DNA of 64,000 bases, taken from Neobacillus niacini. GTDB lineage: Bacteria > Bacillota > Bacilli > Bacillales > Cytobacillaceae. The notes below the pieces were generated by a model. That model was not told the DNA's origin. It worked only from the letters and a program-made list of their open reading frames with translations, and searched no databases. Location: positions 1 through 64,000 of the forward strand of contig NZ_JACWFG010000005.1 in the NCBI RefSeq assembly GCF_019749295.1, written 5' to 3'. The translations under genes and the position numbers were made by a program. Each line of letters opens with the position of its first letter. Position 1 is the first letter of the stretch. Shown here piece after piece: positions 51,405 through 60,046 of this stretch.

Positions 51405-52401
51405 TGGTGAATCTTTTTCTGAGCCTCAAATGAAGGAAGCAATGGATTTACTATTGGGGGAAGAAGTTTCTGAAAGTGAAATTGCTGCCTTTTTAATGGG
51501 TTTAAAGTCTAAAGGAGAAACGGTGGAAGAAATTACTGGTATTGTAAAAGGTCTTAAAGAAAACACCCTTCCATTTCGTAAGAAGTTTCCCAATGTTTTA
51601 GATAATTGTGGTACTGGCGGGGATGGTTCTTCGAGTTTTAATATTAGTACAACTTCCGCATTTGTGATCGCAGGTGCTGGCATCCCTGTTGCAAAACATG
51701 GAAACCGCAGTATTTCAAGCAAAACTGGAAGTGCTGATGTACTGGAGTATTTAGGGATTAATCTAAATTTACCTGTAGAAGTAACGGAAGAAATTCTTGA
51801 TGAGCTTGGTATTGCATTCCTTTTTGCACCGCACGTGCATCCAAAACTAAAAAAAGTCATGATGGTTCGAAGACAGCTGAAAATACCAACTATCTTTAAT
51901 TTTATCGGTCCACTAACTAATCCAATCGATTTGGATTATCAGTTACTCGGTGTCTATCGAAGGGACTTACTGCCTGTTTTCGCAGAGGTTCTGCAAAATC
52001 TTGGACGTAAGCGGGCGGTTGTCATCAACGGCGCAGGATTTATGGACGAAGCGTCACTACAGGGGGAGAACCATCTAACTCTTCTTGAGGATGGTGTTAT
52101 ATCCAGCCAAAGCTTTGTACCGGAAGAAGTGGGACTGCCACAGTATGATAACAGTGCCATTAAAGGTGGAGATTCGAAAGAAAATGCAATCATTCTTAAG
52201 AACGTCCTTTCGGGAGAAAAGGGTGCTTGCCGAGATACAGTCCTATTAAATGCAGGAATGGGAATCTATACAAGTGGAAAAGCAGAAACCATTGCAGAAG
52301 GAATTAATATAGCCAGAGAAGTGATTGACTCAGGTGCGGCCTATGAAAAATTACATCGTTTAATTGAAATGACTTCAAAAGCTCAAAGAGAGGCGATATA
52401 A
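51376..52401 (+). CDS. trpD: anthranilate phosphoribosyltransferase
   Basis: A 341-residue enzyme that couples anthranilate with PRPP. The PRPP-binding NCGTGGDGSSSFNISTTSAF and AKHGNRSISSKTGSADVLEYLG are family signatures; KVMMVRRQLKIPTIFNFIGPLTNP is the conserved C-terminal lobe. The ATG at 51376 lies inside trpG (29-base overlap) behind GAAGGGAAGAAG, so it is coupled to it. Confidence 0.97.
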   Translation: MKNFLLQLADGESFSEPQMKEAMDLLLGEEVSESEIAAFLMGLKSKGETVEEITGIVKGLKENTLPFRKKFPNVLDNCGTGGDGSSSFNISTTSAFVIAGAGIPVAKHGNRSISSKTGSADVLEYLGINLNLPVEVTEEILDELGIAFLFAPHVHPKLKKVMMVRRQLKIPTIFNFIGPLTNPIDLDYQLLGVYRRDLLPVFAEVLQNLGRKRAVVINGAGFMDEASLQGENHLTLLEDGVISSQSFVPEEVGLPQYDNSAIKGGDSKENAIILKNVLSGEKGACRDTVLLNAGMGIYTSGKAETIAEGINIAREVIDSGAAYEKLHRLIEMTSKAQREAI

Positions 52402-52402
52402 A

Positions 52403-53194
52403 GTGGAAACCATATTAGACACAATCATTCATGAGAAACAAAAAGAGGTCAAAAAACTACGAGAACAAAATCTGTTGAAAATCGAATCAAAACCTAAAAG
52501 ATCTTTTATTCAAAAGCTACAAAAGGCTGATGAAATTGCAATTATTTCCGAATTCAAGCGAGCCTCACCGTCAAAAGGAATAATAAACAACGGGATAGAA
52601 CCTGCAGAACAGGCAGTTCGTTATGAGCAGGCAGGAGCCTCTGCCATTTCAGTGCTAACTGATTCAACTTTCTTTAAGGGTTCTTTTTCAGATTTAAGTG
52701 CTGTTAGAGAGGTGGTTAATTTACCCATCCTCTGTAAGGATTTTATGATAGATTCAAGTCAAATTGATATGGCTGCAAAGAATGGGGCAGATATTATTCT
52801 ACTCATAGTGGCTGCATTAGAACAGAATACTCTATTGAGTCTGTACCAATACGCAAGGGGTATGAATTTAGAGGTATTAGTGGAGGTTCACAATCAATCT
52901 GAATTAGAAAAGGCGCTTAACTTAGGTGCCCAATTAATTGGGGTAAATAATCGAGATTTAAAGACCTTTAATGTTTCTTTGGAGACAACAGAAATCTTGG
53001 CGAAAACCATTAAGGACGCTGGCGCCTTCCTCATTAGTGAAAGCGGCATACACCAAAAGGAAGATGTGGAGCGTGTGCGGGATGCTGGTGCGAATGGAAT
53101 TTTAGTTGGTGAAGCCCTCATGAAGAGTCCTGATCTGGCTAAGTCCTTTCTAGATTTCCGACTGCCGCTTGCACCTGGAGTGGTGAACAAATGA
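52403..53194 (+). CDS. trpC: indole-3-glycerol phosphate synthase
   Basis: A 263-residue TIM barrel closing the indole ring. IISEFKRASPSKGIIN carries the catalytic Lys, PILCKDFMIDSSQI the second, and LIGVNNRDLKTFNV and LISESGIHQKEDV the phosphate-side loops. It starts at GTG 52403, one base after the trpD stop, with AGAGAGGCG upstream. Fused TrpC-TrpF is not seen; trpF is separate. Confidence 0.97.
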   Translation: METILDTIIHEKQKEVKKLREQNLLKIESKPKRSFIQKLQKADEIAIISEFKRASPSKGIINNGIEPAEQAVRYEQAGASAISVLTDSTFFKGSFSDLSAVREVVNLPILCKDFMIDSSQIDMAAKNGADIILLIVAALEQNTLLSLYQYARGMNLEVLVEVHNQSELEKALNLGAQLIGVNNRDLKTFNVSLETTEILAKTIKDAGAFLISESGIHQKEDVERVRDAGANGILVGEALMKSPDLAKSFLDFRLPLAPGVVNK

Positions 53195-53838
53195 AAGTGA
53201 AAATTTGCGGAATTACAGATCTTACCACAGCTATTGCAGCTATAGATTATGGTGCGAATGCACTCGGTTTTGTTTTTGCTGAAAGCAAGAGGAAAATATC
53301 GGTAATGAAAGCAAAAGATATTATTTCCCATTTACCAAAAGAGATATTAAAGGTTGGAGTGTTTGTTAATGAATCAAAAGAAAAGATTGAGGAAATTGCA
53401 TCAACTGTCGGTCTTACTCACGTTCAATTACACGGTGATGAATCTCCATCCTTTAGTGAATCACTTTCCTATCCAGTGATAAAAGCCATTAGTATTCACG
53501 ATGAACAAAGTATAAAAGCCATCGAGCATTATTCATGCGAATTTGTTTTGCTTGATGGGCCAAAGGGGACATACAGAGGTGGTAACGGCTTATCCTTTGA
53601 TTGGAAGAGCATATCTGCGAAGCATCTGGCGGGTAAAAAAGTAATCCTTGCTGGCGGATTGCATGGAGAAAATGTAGAAGAGGCAATCAAGCTAATTAAA
53701 CCATACATGGTAGATGTAAGCAGCGGTGTGGAAACAGAAGGAAAAAAGGATTTATCTAAAATCCAAACATTTATCAATAAGGCTAAAGGGAGCCATACAG
53801 GAGGAGCAAGAAATGAAATCATATACACTGCCGAATGA
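53191..53838 (+). CDS. trpF: phosphoribosylanthranilate isomerase
   Basis: A 215-residue TIM-barrel isomerase. Catalytic Cys in [15 protein letters not shown] and Asp in [15 protein letters not shown]; phosphate loop [22 protein letters not shown] overlap with trpC. Its last 26 bases overlap the trpB start region. Confidence 0.96.
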   Translation: MKVKICGITDLTTAIAAIDYGANALGFVFAESKRKISVMKAKDIISHLPKEILKVGVFVNESKEKIEEIASTVGLTHVQLHGDESPSFSESLSYPVIKAISIHDEQSIKAIEHYSCEFVLLDGPKGTYRGGNGLSFDWKSISAKHLAGKKVILAGGLHGENVEEAIKLIKPYMVDVSSGVETEGKKDLSKIQTFINKAKGSHTGGARNEIIYTAE

Positions 53839-55021
53839 AAAAGGGCAATTTGGTATTTATGGCGGAAGATTTGTACCAGAAACACTTATGAAAGCTGTGC
53901 TAGAGCTGGATGAAGCTTATAAAATTGCAAAAGAAGACCCAAGTTTTCAACAAGAAATTGATGGGTATCTATCAGAGTATGTTGGAAGAGAAACACCATT
54001 GTATTTTGCAAAGAATCTGACAAAATACGCTGGCGGAGCTCAAATTTATCTGAAAAGAGAAGACCTAAACCATACCGGTGCTCACAAAATCAATAATGCC
54101 ATTGGTCAGGCATTGTTAGCGATTAGGATGGGAAAAAGAAAAATTGTTGCAGAAACTGGAGCAGGACAGCACGGTGTTGCGACCGCAACAGTATGCGCCT
54201 TGTTAAATCTTGAGTGTATTATCTTTATGGGGGAAGAGGACATCAAACGACAGGCCTTGAATGTTTTCAGAATGGAGCTGCTCGGAGCAAAGGTAGTAAG
54301 TGTCACCTCTGGGAGCTCTACCTTAAAGGACGCTGTTAATGAAGCTCTAAGATACTGGGTTGAGCATGTAGAGGACACACACTATCTCTTAGGCTCTGTT
54401 ATGGGACCACATCCATTTCCGAAAATGGTCAGAGATTTTCAAAGTGTAATCGGAAAGGAAACGAAAAAACAGTTCTTCGCTCAGAAAGGAAAGCTCCCAG
54501 AGGCAGTTGTAGCCTGTATCGGGGGAGGCAGCAATGCAGCTGGAATGTTCTATCCTTTTATCGAGGATCAGGAGGTAAGTCTCTATGGTGTAGAAGCAGC
54601 CGGACAAGGGACTGAGACTGATTTCCATGCAGCTTCACTAACAAAGGGAAGGCCTGGAGTTTTGCACGGGGCACTTATGTATTTATTGCAGGATGACGAC
54701 GGACAAATCATTGAAGCGCATTCTGTTTCCGCAGGTCTTGATTATCCAGGTGTAGGACCTGAGCATAGTTATTTAAAAGACAGCGGCAGAGCACAATATC
54801 ATTCTATTACTGATAAGGAAGCACTTGAAGCCTTTCAGCTTTTATCAAAACTAGAAGGAATTATTCCAGCCCTTGAAAGTGCTCATGCTATAAGCTTTGC
54901 TGTTAAACTTGCTGCTAACATGAAGGAAACAGAGCATATTGTGGTTTGTTTGTCAGGTCGTGGTGATAAAGACGTAACAGCTGTTAAAGAAAGGTTAGAA
55001 AGGGAGAAGGATAATGAATAG
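53813..55021 (+). CDS. trpB: tryptophan synthase beta chain
   Basis: A 402-residue PLP enzyme joining indole and serine. The PLP Lys is in [13 protein letters not shown] (about 91); [13 protein letters not shown] binds the phosphate and LSGRGDKD the ring. ATG 53813 follows CAGGAGGAGC; the frame from 53726 runs back into trpF and is rejected. Overlaps trpF by 26 bases and trpA by eight. Confidence 0.97.
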   Translation: MKSYTLPNEKGQFGIYGGRFVPETLMKAVLELDEAYKIAKEDPSFQQEIDGYLSEYVGRETPLYFAKNLTKYAGGAQIYLKREDLNHTGAHKINNAIGQALLAIRMGKRKIVAETGAGQHGVATATVCALLNLECIIFMGEEDIKRQALNVFRMELLGAKVVSVTSGSSTLKDAVNEALRYWVEHVEDTHYLLGSVMGPHPFPKMVRDFQSVIGKETKKQFFAQKGKLPEAVVACIGGGSNAAGMFYPFIEDQEVSLYGVEAAGQGTETDFHAASLTKGRPGVLHGALMYLLQDDDGQIIEAHSVSAGLDYPGVGPEHSYLKDSGRAQYHSITDKEALEAFQLLSKLEGIIPALESAHAISFAVKLAANMKETEHIVVCLSGRGDKDVTAVKERLEREKDNE

Positions 55022-55799
55022 AATCGAGCAATCTTTTAGGGCATTAAAAGACCAGGACAGAAAAGCTTTTATTCCATACATTATGGGTGGAGATGGCGGA
55101 CTTGATAAGCTATCAGAACGTCTGCTCACGCTAGAAAAATTCGGTGCAACGCTCATTGAAGTAGGGGTTCCGTTTTCTGATCCTGTTGCAGATGGTCCAA
55201 CTATCCAGCAAGCGGGTATTAGGGCTCTCAAAAATGGAACGACACTAAATGGAATCATATCAGAAATTACAAGGGCTAGAGAAGTTGTTTCTATTCCAAT
55301 CGTCCTTATGACTTATTTAAATCCAGTCTATTCATATGGAATTTCAAGATTTGCTCAAGATATTGCAAAGGCTGGGGTAGACGGATGTATTATTCCTGAC
55401 CTCCCAATTGAAGAAGAAGACTTATTTGCTGATGAGCTCGAGGATAAGGGAATAGAATTAATCCGTCTTGTTACATTAACTTCACCAATAGAAAGAATTA
55501 AAGAAATATCAAGCAGAGGTAAGGGATTTTTATACAGTGTTACGGTTAAAGGAATAACAGGAACAAGAAATGAATTTGCTCAAGAAGTGGTGGATTTTTT
55601 AAAGCAGGTGAAAGAGGTAAGTCCTATTCCTGTTGTGGCTGGATTTGGAATTTCAAACGAAAAACAAATAAAAGAGTTAACACCTCATTGTGATGGAGTA
55701 ATTGTCGGAAGTAAGATTGTTGATTTGTTAAATAGAAATGATTTAGATGGGTTGGAGCGCTTTATGTCTGTTCTTAAACCTGAAAAAAACATTAGATAG
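55014..55799 (+). CDS. trpA: tryptophan synthase alpha chain
   Basis: A 261-residue TIM barrel cleaving indole-3-glycerol phosphate. The catalytic Glu and Asp are in [18 protein letters not shown] and [16 protein letters not shown]; the phosphate loop is [13 protein letters not shown] 55014 overlaps the trpB end behind GGGAGAAGG. Last gene of the operon, ended by a terminator. Confidence 0.97.
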   Translation: MNRIEQSFRALKDQDRKAFIPYIMGGDGGLDKLSERLLTLEKFGATLIEVGVPFSDPVADGPTIQQAGIRALKNGTTLNGIISEITRAREVVSIPIVLMTYLNPVYSYGISRFAQDIAKAGVDGCIIPDLPIEEEDLFADELEDKGIELIRLVTLTSPIERIKEISSRGKGFLYSVTVKGITGTRNEFAQEVVDFLKQVKEVSPIPVVAGFGISNEKQIKELTPHCDGVIVGSKIVDLLNRNDLDGLERFMSVLKPEKNIR

Positions 55800-55807
55800 G
55801 GAATGAA

Positions 55808-55840
55808 AAATCTACTCAATTTGCGAGTGGATTTTTTATT
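55808..55840 (+). terminator. intrinsic terminator of the trp operon
   Basis: AAATCTACTC / GAGTGGATTT stem (one G-T), then TTTATTTT. Confidence 0.88.
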
Positions 55841-55939
55841 TTAAAGAGCCGTGTCAATTGTTACAGCAAACCTATAGAATATTTACTATAATTTTGTTAT
55901 CAGGTTAATTAGAATGGGGCAGGTAAGGATGAGGAATGT

Positions 55940-56332
55940 ATGATGAAGGTTAAGGAAACAATTCACTCATTAATTGCAGCTATTGATGGTTTTTCAGGGA
56001 TCTCCTATAAAGTTCATGTTGATTTTTATCGCAATACATTTACTGTTTTTGAATGGAGAAACAAAGACAATTGCCTTCCATTTACTAATCTTGAAAGCAA
56101 ATCAATCGGAAGCATGGAAGAGTTTAAAAGAGCTATATATTTAATGCGTATTTGGGAATGGGAACCCTCTTATAGGAAAGAAGCAGGAATCATTCTAGAT
56201 GGGAAATATTGGTCGGTTAAGCTGAATACAAAACACAATATTTATGAGAGTGAAGGAATGGAATGCTTTCCACCAGATTGGAAACGATTTTGTCATGAGG
56301 TTGAAAAATTAACTGGTATACCATTCCGCTGA
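55940..56332 (+). CDS. hypothetical protein (130 aa)
   Basis: A 130-residue soluble alpha/beta protein (KETIHSLIAAIDGFSGISYK, RNTFTVFEWRNKDN, CFPPDWKRFCHEVEKLTGIP). ATG 55940 (or the adjacent ATG 55943) is about seven bases after GATGAGGA. I do not recognise a family. It stands alone between the trp terminator and selU. Confidence 0.7.
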   Translation: MMKVKETIHSLIAAIDGFSGISYKVHVDFYRNTFTVFEWRNKDNCLPFTNLESKSIGSMEEFKRAIYLMRIWEWEPSYRKEAGIILDGKYWSVKLNTKHNIYESEGMECFPPDWKRFCHEVEKLTGIPFR

Positions 56333-56470
56333 ATACATCTCTATTAAATTGCCAGGAATGTCTTCTTGAAACCCTCGTATATCTCTTATATAATTAGTCT
56401 ATACTTTTACTGAACTTCTTTTGCAAATAAACATTTAAACTAGGGTTATCCCTTTATTTGTTTGATTTTT

Positions 56471-56500
56471 AAACTTCCAATCTTGGAAGTTTTGTTTGTT
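56471..56500 (+). terminator. hairpin with T-rich tail upstream of selU
   Basis: AAACTTCCAA / TTGGAAGTTT palindrome followed by TGTTTGTTT. It ends 54 bases before selU, so it may close the transcript of the preceding gene. Confidence 0.7.
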
Positions 56501-56553
56501 TAAGCCGACTACTTTAAAATAAATTAGATTGTAAAAATGAGGAGTTAATATAA

Positions 56554-57633
56554 ATGAAGGAAATTACTGTTGAGGAATTACAAACGTTAAAGAATCCTGC
56601 CATCATTGATATTCGCTCACCTATTGAGTTTAAGGATGGTTCAATTCCTGAAGCAATTAACATTCCTTTATTTACGGATAAAGAGCGTGAGGAAATCGGG
56701 ACCATCTATAAACACGAAGGACAAGCTGCTGCTAAATGGAGAGCGATGGAGTTTGTTTCACATAAGATTCCCAGCCTATTAAATCAAATAAAAGAGGCTA
56801 TGTCTAATGGTGAAGAGTTAGTTATTCATTGCTGGCGCGGAGGAATGCGCAGCAAGGCAGTTGTAACCTTTTTAGAATTTGCAGGGATATACGCAATGCG
56901 CCTAACGGGGGGCTATAAAGCCTATCGGCAATACATTCTTCAGCAAATTCCAGCAATGTTTCCAGAAAGAGCCGTTGTCTTGCACGGACTTACTGGAGTA
57001 GGAAAAACAGAAGTCTTGAAGAATTTGAAATCACTCGGATACCCGATACTAGATCTTGAGGAAATGGCTGCCCATCGAGGTTCAATTTTTGGAACAATTG
57101 GACTAGGAGAAGGGAATAATCAAAAGATATTTGACTCCCTTTTATATAAAGGACTCAGTGAAATAAAGGGTTCTGCATATTTTGTAATGGAAGCGGAGAG
57201 TAAACGAATTGGGAAAGCTGTTCAGCCTGAAGAGCTTATGGATAGGAAAATGAAGGGAATTAATATATATATCCACACCCCGATAGAGCAAAGGGTGAAA
57301 CAGCTTGTAAATGAATATGTTTTACCTTATCAAAATGAACCTTGGTACCATGACCAAATCTCGATTGGAATTGAAAAAATTCTAAGAAGGATTAAAGACA
57401 ATGAAATGAAAAAGGCGTTACTTCAAACGTTAGAAAATAAAGATTATCAAGAGATGATTGGTATACTACTAGAGCATTATTATGATCCCCGATATGATCA
57501 TGCAACTCTTGAATACGATGGAAGATTCATTGATGTTTATGCTGAAGATTCTAATGATGCAAGTATGAAGGTTATGGGAGAGATTGATAACCTTATTGTA
57601 AAGAAAAAGGAAGTTTTTGAGGGTAAAATTTAA
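56554..57633 (+). CDS. selU: tRNA 2-selenouridine synthase (SelU/MnmH)
   Basis: A 359-residue protein. N-terminal rhodanese domain (1-125) with the active Cys in VIHCWRGGMRS (about 94), then a P-loop domain with VLHGLTGVGKTEVL (about 142-155). MnmH first geranylates and then replaces sulfur by selenium in tRNA 2-thiouridine using selenophosphate. ATG 56554 follows GAGGAG. selD is not in this window. The length is normal (about 350-365). Confidence 0.93.
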   Translation: MKEITVEELQTLKNPAIIDIRSPIEFKDGSIPEAINIPLFTDKEREEIGTIYKHEGQAAAKWRAMEFVSHKIPSLLNQIKEAMSNGEELVIHCWRGGMRSKAVVTFLEFAGIYAMRLTGGYKAYRQYILQQIPAMFPERAVVLHGLTGVGKTEVLKNLKSLGYPILDLEEMAAHRGSIFGTIGLGEGNNQKIFDSLLYKGLSEIKGSAYFVMEAESKRIGKAVQPEELMDRKMKGINIYIHTPIEQRVKQLVNEYVLPYQNEPWYHDQISIGIEKILRRIKDNEMKKALLQTLENKDYQEMIGILLEHYYDPRYDHATLEYDGRFIDVYAEDSNDASMKVMGEIDNLIVKKKEVFEGKI

Positions 57634-57705
57634 GCTGCTATTGGGAAAATTGCTGGCAAATTCATGGAATTGTGATTGGTGAACGAAAATTCTAAATTTT
57701 TCCAC
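57469..57705 (-). CDS. possible small gene antisense to the selU 3' end
   Basis: TAGGAGGTGATAG, an unusually full match to the 16S tail, lies six bases before GTG 57705 on the minus strand and opens a 78-residue frame. Only the first 25 residues lie outside selU; the rest is antisense and rich in Asn/Ile/Ser, as expected of an unselected frame. Either a true small gene or a remnant. Confidence 0.25.
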   Translation of the reverse strand: MEKFRIFVHQSQFHEFASNFPNSSLNFTLKNFLFLYNKVINLSHNLHTCIIRIFSININESSIVFKSCMIISGIIIML

Positions 57706-57770
57706 AGCTATCACCTCCTATTACAGATTATAATATAAGTATAATCAATAAATAGAAAGGGAGCTTAGTG

Positions 57771-58010
57771 ATGAAAGAGTCAAAAATTTTCCACCACCGC
57801 TTAGTTGATTGCCAGGAGCATGTTGCCTTTACGACGGAAGATGGTATTAATGTATTTAGTGGAAGTGCTGCTATTAAAACCTGCATTAATTGTGATCACA
57901 GTGAATTATCAAGCGAGGTAAAAGAAATTATTGACTCGTCCATAAGCGAAAAAAGAAAGAACCCTCTATTTCCAACAAAATTGTTTGAGTTAACAAAGGG
58001 ATTTTTATAA
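57771..58010 (+). CDS. hypothetical protein (79 aa)
   Basis: A 79-residue soluble protein, MKESKIFHHRLVDCQEHVAF..., with Cys residues at about 14, 38 and 41 (TCINC) that might bind a metal or form a redox pair. AAAGGGAG precedes ATG 57771 by seven bases; a GTG one codon earlier is possible. A strong terminator follows. Family unknown. Confidence 0.7.
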   Translation: MKESKIFHHRLVDCQEHVAFTTEDGINVFSGSAAIKTCINCDHSELSSEVKEIIDSSISEKRKNPLFPTKLFELTKGFL

Positions 58011-58021
58011 TTGTGAAACTT

Positions 58022-58050
58022 AGGCCGGACTCTCCGGCCTTTTATTTTTT
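58022..58050 (+). terminator. intrinsic terminator
   Basis: AGGCCGGA / TCCGGCCT stem, loop CTC, TTTATTTTTT tail. Confidence 0.9.
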
Positions 58051-58057
58051 ATTCAGT

Positions 58058-58080
58058 AAAAAACCGCCAGTTTTGGCGGT
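58058..58080 (-). terminator. intrinsic terminator of the Sda-family gene
   Basis: On the minus strand ACCGCCA / TGGCGGT with loop AAAC and six T. Confidence 0.85.
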
Positions 58081-58101
58081 CTTAAAGGAAAATGGTACAA
58101 G

Positions 58102-58236
58102 TTAACGATTCTTAAAGGGCCTCAATCCACGACGTTTTATTTCATCTTTTAAAATCTTTACCCATTCTTTTTCTTTTCCAGATTTTAAAGCATCCCGATA
58201 CGTAACAATTAACAGCTCGTTACTCATTATTTTCAA
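58102..58236 (-). CDS. sda: Sda-family histidine kinase inhibitor
   Basis: A 44-residue helical hairpin protein, MKIMSNELLIVTYRDALKSG followed by KEWVKILKDEIKRRGL. The S-x-ELLI-x-xY and EIKRR-x-L landmarks are those of Sda, the checkpoint protein that blocks autophosphorylation of sporulation kinases such as KinA. It is diverged from B. subtilis Sda in the loop (KSGKEKEW replaces the usual acidic loop) and in the basic C-terminus RPFKNR. TTG 58236 is nine bases after GGAGG; the inner ATG 58227 is too far. It may be a paralogue of a canonical sda elsewhere. Confidence 0.8.
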   Translation of the reverse strand: MKIMSNELLIVTYRDALKSGKEKEWVKILKDEIKRRGLRPFKNR

Positions 58237-58443
58237 CTTAGAAAGCCTCCCTCGGAATAATGGATTGAATATTCAGTTTTTATTATTGTAATCGTTTACT
58301 AATCATTTGAGAACCTTTTTCACATAATTGTCATACTTAAAACACAAAATCATTCGTAAGGACTAAGGATAATTTAGTTGCACTACAGTGTAACGTTTGA
58401 TTATACTAAGGATTAGTTATTATCGAAAGGAACGGTGCGCAGA

Positions 58444-58650
58444 ATGATTCATTTAACATGGCGAGAGCGTGAAACAGGTAAAAAAGTAAAATGTGTTCAT
58501 ACAGATGCAAAAAAATATATAGTAAATAACGCATTAACTGCCGGAAAAATCTATGATGTTAAAAATGAAACAGAAGAGTTTTATTATATTATCGACAATA
58601 CTGGCAAAGTCGGAGGGTTTTACAAAGAATATTTCCAAGATGTAGACTGA
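58444..58650 (+). CDS. DUF6501-like small protein
   Basis: A 68-residue basic, beta-rich protein (MIHLTWRERETGKKVKCVHT ... NTGKVGGFYKEYFQDVD) fitting the DUF6501 family of Bacillaceae. ATG 58444 is about 12 bases after GAAAGGA; GTG 58435 is an alternative. The terminator stem begins within its last codons. Function unknown. Confidence 0.72.
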   Translation: MIHLTWRERETGKKVKCVHTDAKKYIVNNALTAGKIYDVKNETEEFYYIIDNTGKVGGFYKEYFQDVD

Positions 58651-58677
58651 TGGGCCAAGCCTGCAGTCTATTTTTTT
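58643..58677 (+). terminator. intrinsic terminator
   Basis: TAGACTG / CAGTCTA stem with 14-base loop and seven T; overlaps the end of the preceding gene. Confidence 0.8.
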
Positions 58678-58702
58678 AATAAAGGAATAGGGGAATGGTG
58701 TT

Positions 58703-59296
58703 ATGAAGATGTGGAATGAGCTTTTTGAGTTAAATGGGGAATCAGTTAGACTACTTCCAATCAGCCTTGATCATATCGACGGACTATGGGAAGCAGCTAA
58801 ACCTGATGAGATATGGACCTATATGGCTACAACTGTGAGAAGTAGAGAAGAAATGGAGAAGATGATCATATCTGCCATTGAGAAGAGAAGTAAGGGTACC
58901 GATTATACATTTACTGTCATAAATCACGAGGGTCAAATTATAGGGAGTACACGATACCTTGATATTTTACCTGAACATAAAAGTCTAGAAATTGGCTCTA
59001 CTTGGTATCATCCAGACTCCTGGAGATCAAAAGTAAACTCTGAATGCAAATACCTGCTTCTTCAACATGCATTTGAATGCTGGAACCTTAGACGTGTACA
59101 ACTAAAAACGGATTCTCGAAACATTCGTTCCCAGAACGCGATTAAACGAATTGGAGCTATTAAAGAAGGAGTATTACGTAAGGATCGAACCATCTCTAGT
59201 GGATACGTTCGTGATACCGTTTATTACAGTATCCTTCAAGAGGAATGGCATGCAGTAAAAAAGGAATTAGAGAAGAAATTGAAACGAAGTTCTTAA
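58703..59296 (+). CDS. GNAT N-acetyltransferase (RimJ/RimL type)
   Basis: A 197-residue acetyltransferase. GSTRYLDILPEHKSLEIGSTW, VNSECKYLLLQHAFE (acetyl-CoA region) and LKTDSRNIRSQNAIKRIGA are typical of the RimJ/RimL subgroup with YP_/YokL-like members. The usual RGxG loop is replaced by RSKVNSECK, so acetyl-CoA binding is atypical. ATG 58703 follows AGGGGAATGG. Substrate unknown. Confidence 0.88.
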   Translation: MKMWNELFELNGESVRLLPISLDHIDGLWEAAKPDEIWTYMATTVRSREEMEKMIISAIEKRSKGTDYTFTVINHEGQIIGSTRYLDILPEHKSLEIGSTWYHPDSWRSKVNSECKYLLLQHAFECWNLRRVQLKTDSRNIRSQNAIKRIGAIKEGVLRKDRTISSGYVRDTVYYSILQEEWHAVKKELEKKLKRSS

Positions 59297-59301
59297 CAAG
59301 A

Positions 59302-59330
59302 AGCCAGGCTGGGATAGCCTGGCTAAATTT
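59302..59330. terminator. terminator hairpin
   Basis: AGCCAGGCT / AGCCTGGCT stem, loop GGGAT, followed by AAATTTTATGTTTT, between convergent genes. Confidence 0.75.
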
Positions 59331-59336
59331 TATGTT

Positions 59337-59939
59337 TTATTTTGCATCAGGGAACACTTGTCGAATGGTACTGGTAAAATCATGGAGGAAGTTCTCATCA
59401 CTATTTCCATTTCGGCTATCCCTTACATACCTATTCATACGGTTATAGAATGCCTGATTTGTTGAGATATAAACATTGTCAATATGGCCATCCGAACCCT
59501 TAACTTTTCTATAAATCTCATGTTCCAATCCATTTGACAATCCAATTGTATTATCTTCTTTCAATTTTACCGCTACATAAGCATTTTTATCTGCAACAAT
59601 TATATTTGCCCGTTCAACTTGAGGAATTTTGGTCACCCTATCGGCTGCATAATCAGCAACTTGTATTCTTGCTCTTGTGGGACCTGTGTTAGTAACATGG
59701 TTGTATCGAATATCAGTACTTTGGTCATCTTGGTTGGTTTGTACCATTCCTGAGCCGGGAGCACTTATGTCATTGTTGTTTTTAGTGCGCTCACCAAGAT
59801 TAGGGGTATAATTTACAGTATTAAGTTCCGCTCCGTTTTGATTTCGGCGGGCAAAATCGTCGTTACTGTTATTTTGGGCACATCCTGCTAGGAAAATGCT
59901 TACAATAAGTATAGAAAAAAGTAGATATCGTTTTTTCAT
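59337..59939 (-). CDS. YhcN/YlaJ-family sporulation lipoprotein
   Basis: A 200-residue lipoprotein with lipobox IFLAGC (Cys about 19). An Asn/Asp-rich linker leads to the YhcN/YlaJ domain (about 90-195; VADYAADRVTKIPQVERANIIVADKNAYVAVKL and HIDNVYISTNQAFYNRMNRY). Such proteins lie in the inner spore membrane or forespore. ATG 59939 follows AAAGGAGAT; the frame from 60044 crosses a terminator and is rejected. It is downstream of yidC but separated by that terminator. Confidence 0.87.
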   Translation of the reverse strand: MKKRYLLFSILIVSIFLAGCAQNNSNDDFARRNQNGAELNTVNYTPNLGERTKNNNDISAPGSGMVQTNQDDQSTDIRYNHVTNTGPTRARIQVADYAADRVTKIPQVERANIIVADKNAYVAVKLKEDNTIGLSNGLEHEIYRKVKGSDGHIDNVYISTNQAFYNRMNRYVRDSRNGNSDENFLHDFTSTIRQVFPDAK

Positions 59940-60008
59940 TACGTATATAATCTCCTTTGTCAAAAGGTATTCATGGTTATGATTCCAAAATAGTATAAGG
60001 TTATACGA

Positions 60009-60041
60009 AAAAAGAAGCATTGGGTTCCAATGCTTCTTTTT
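60009..60041 (-). terminator. intrinsic terminator after yidC
   Basis: AAGAAGCATTGG / CCAATGCTTCTT, 12-bp stem with a three-base loop and T-run on the minus strand. Confidence 0.9.
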
Positions 60042-60046
60042 CATTC

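Noticed and set aside
51426-51860. 144-codon minus-strand frame inside trpD
   Set aside because: Shadow of trpD; Ser/Pro-rich composition typical of antisense reading and no ribosome site.
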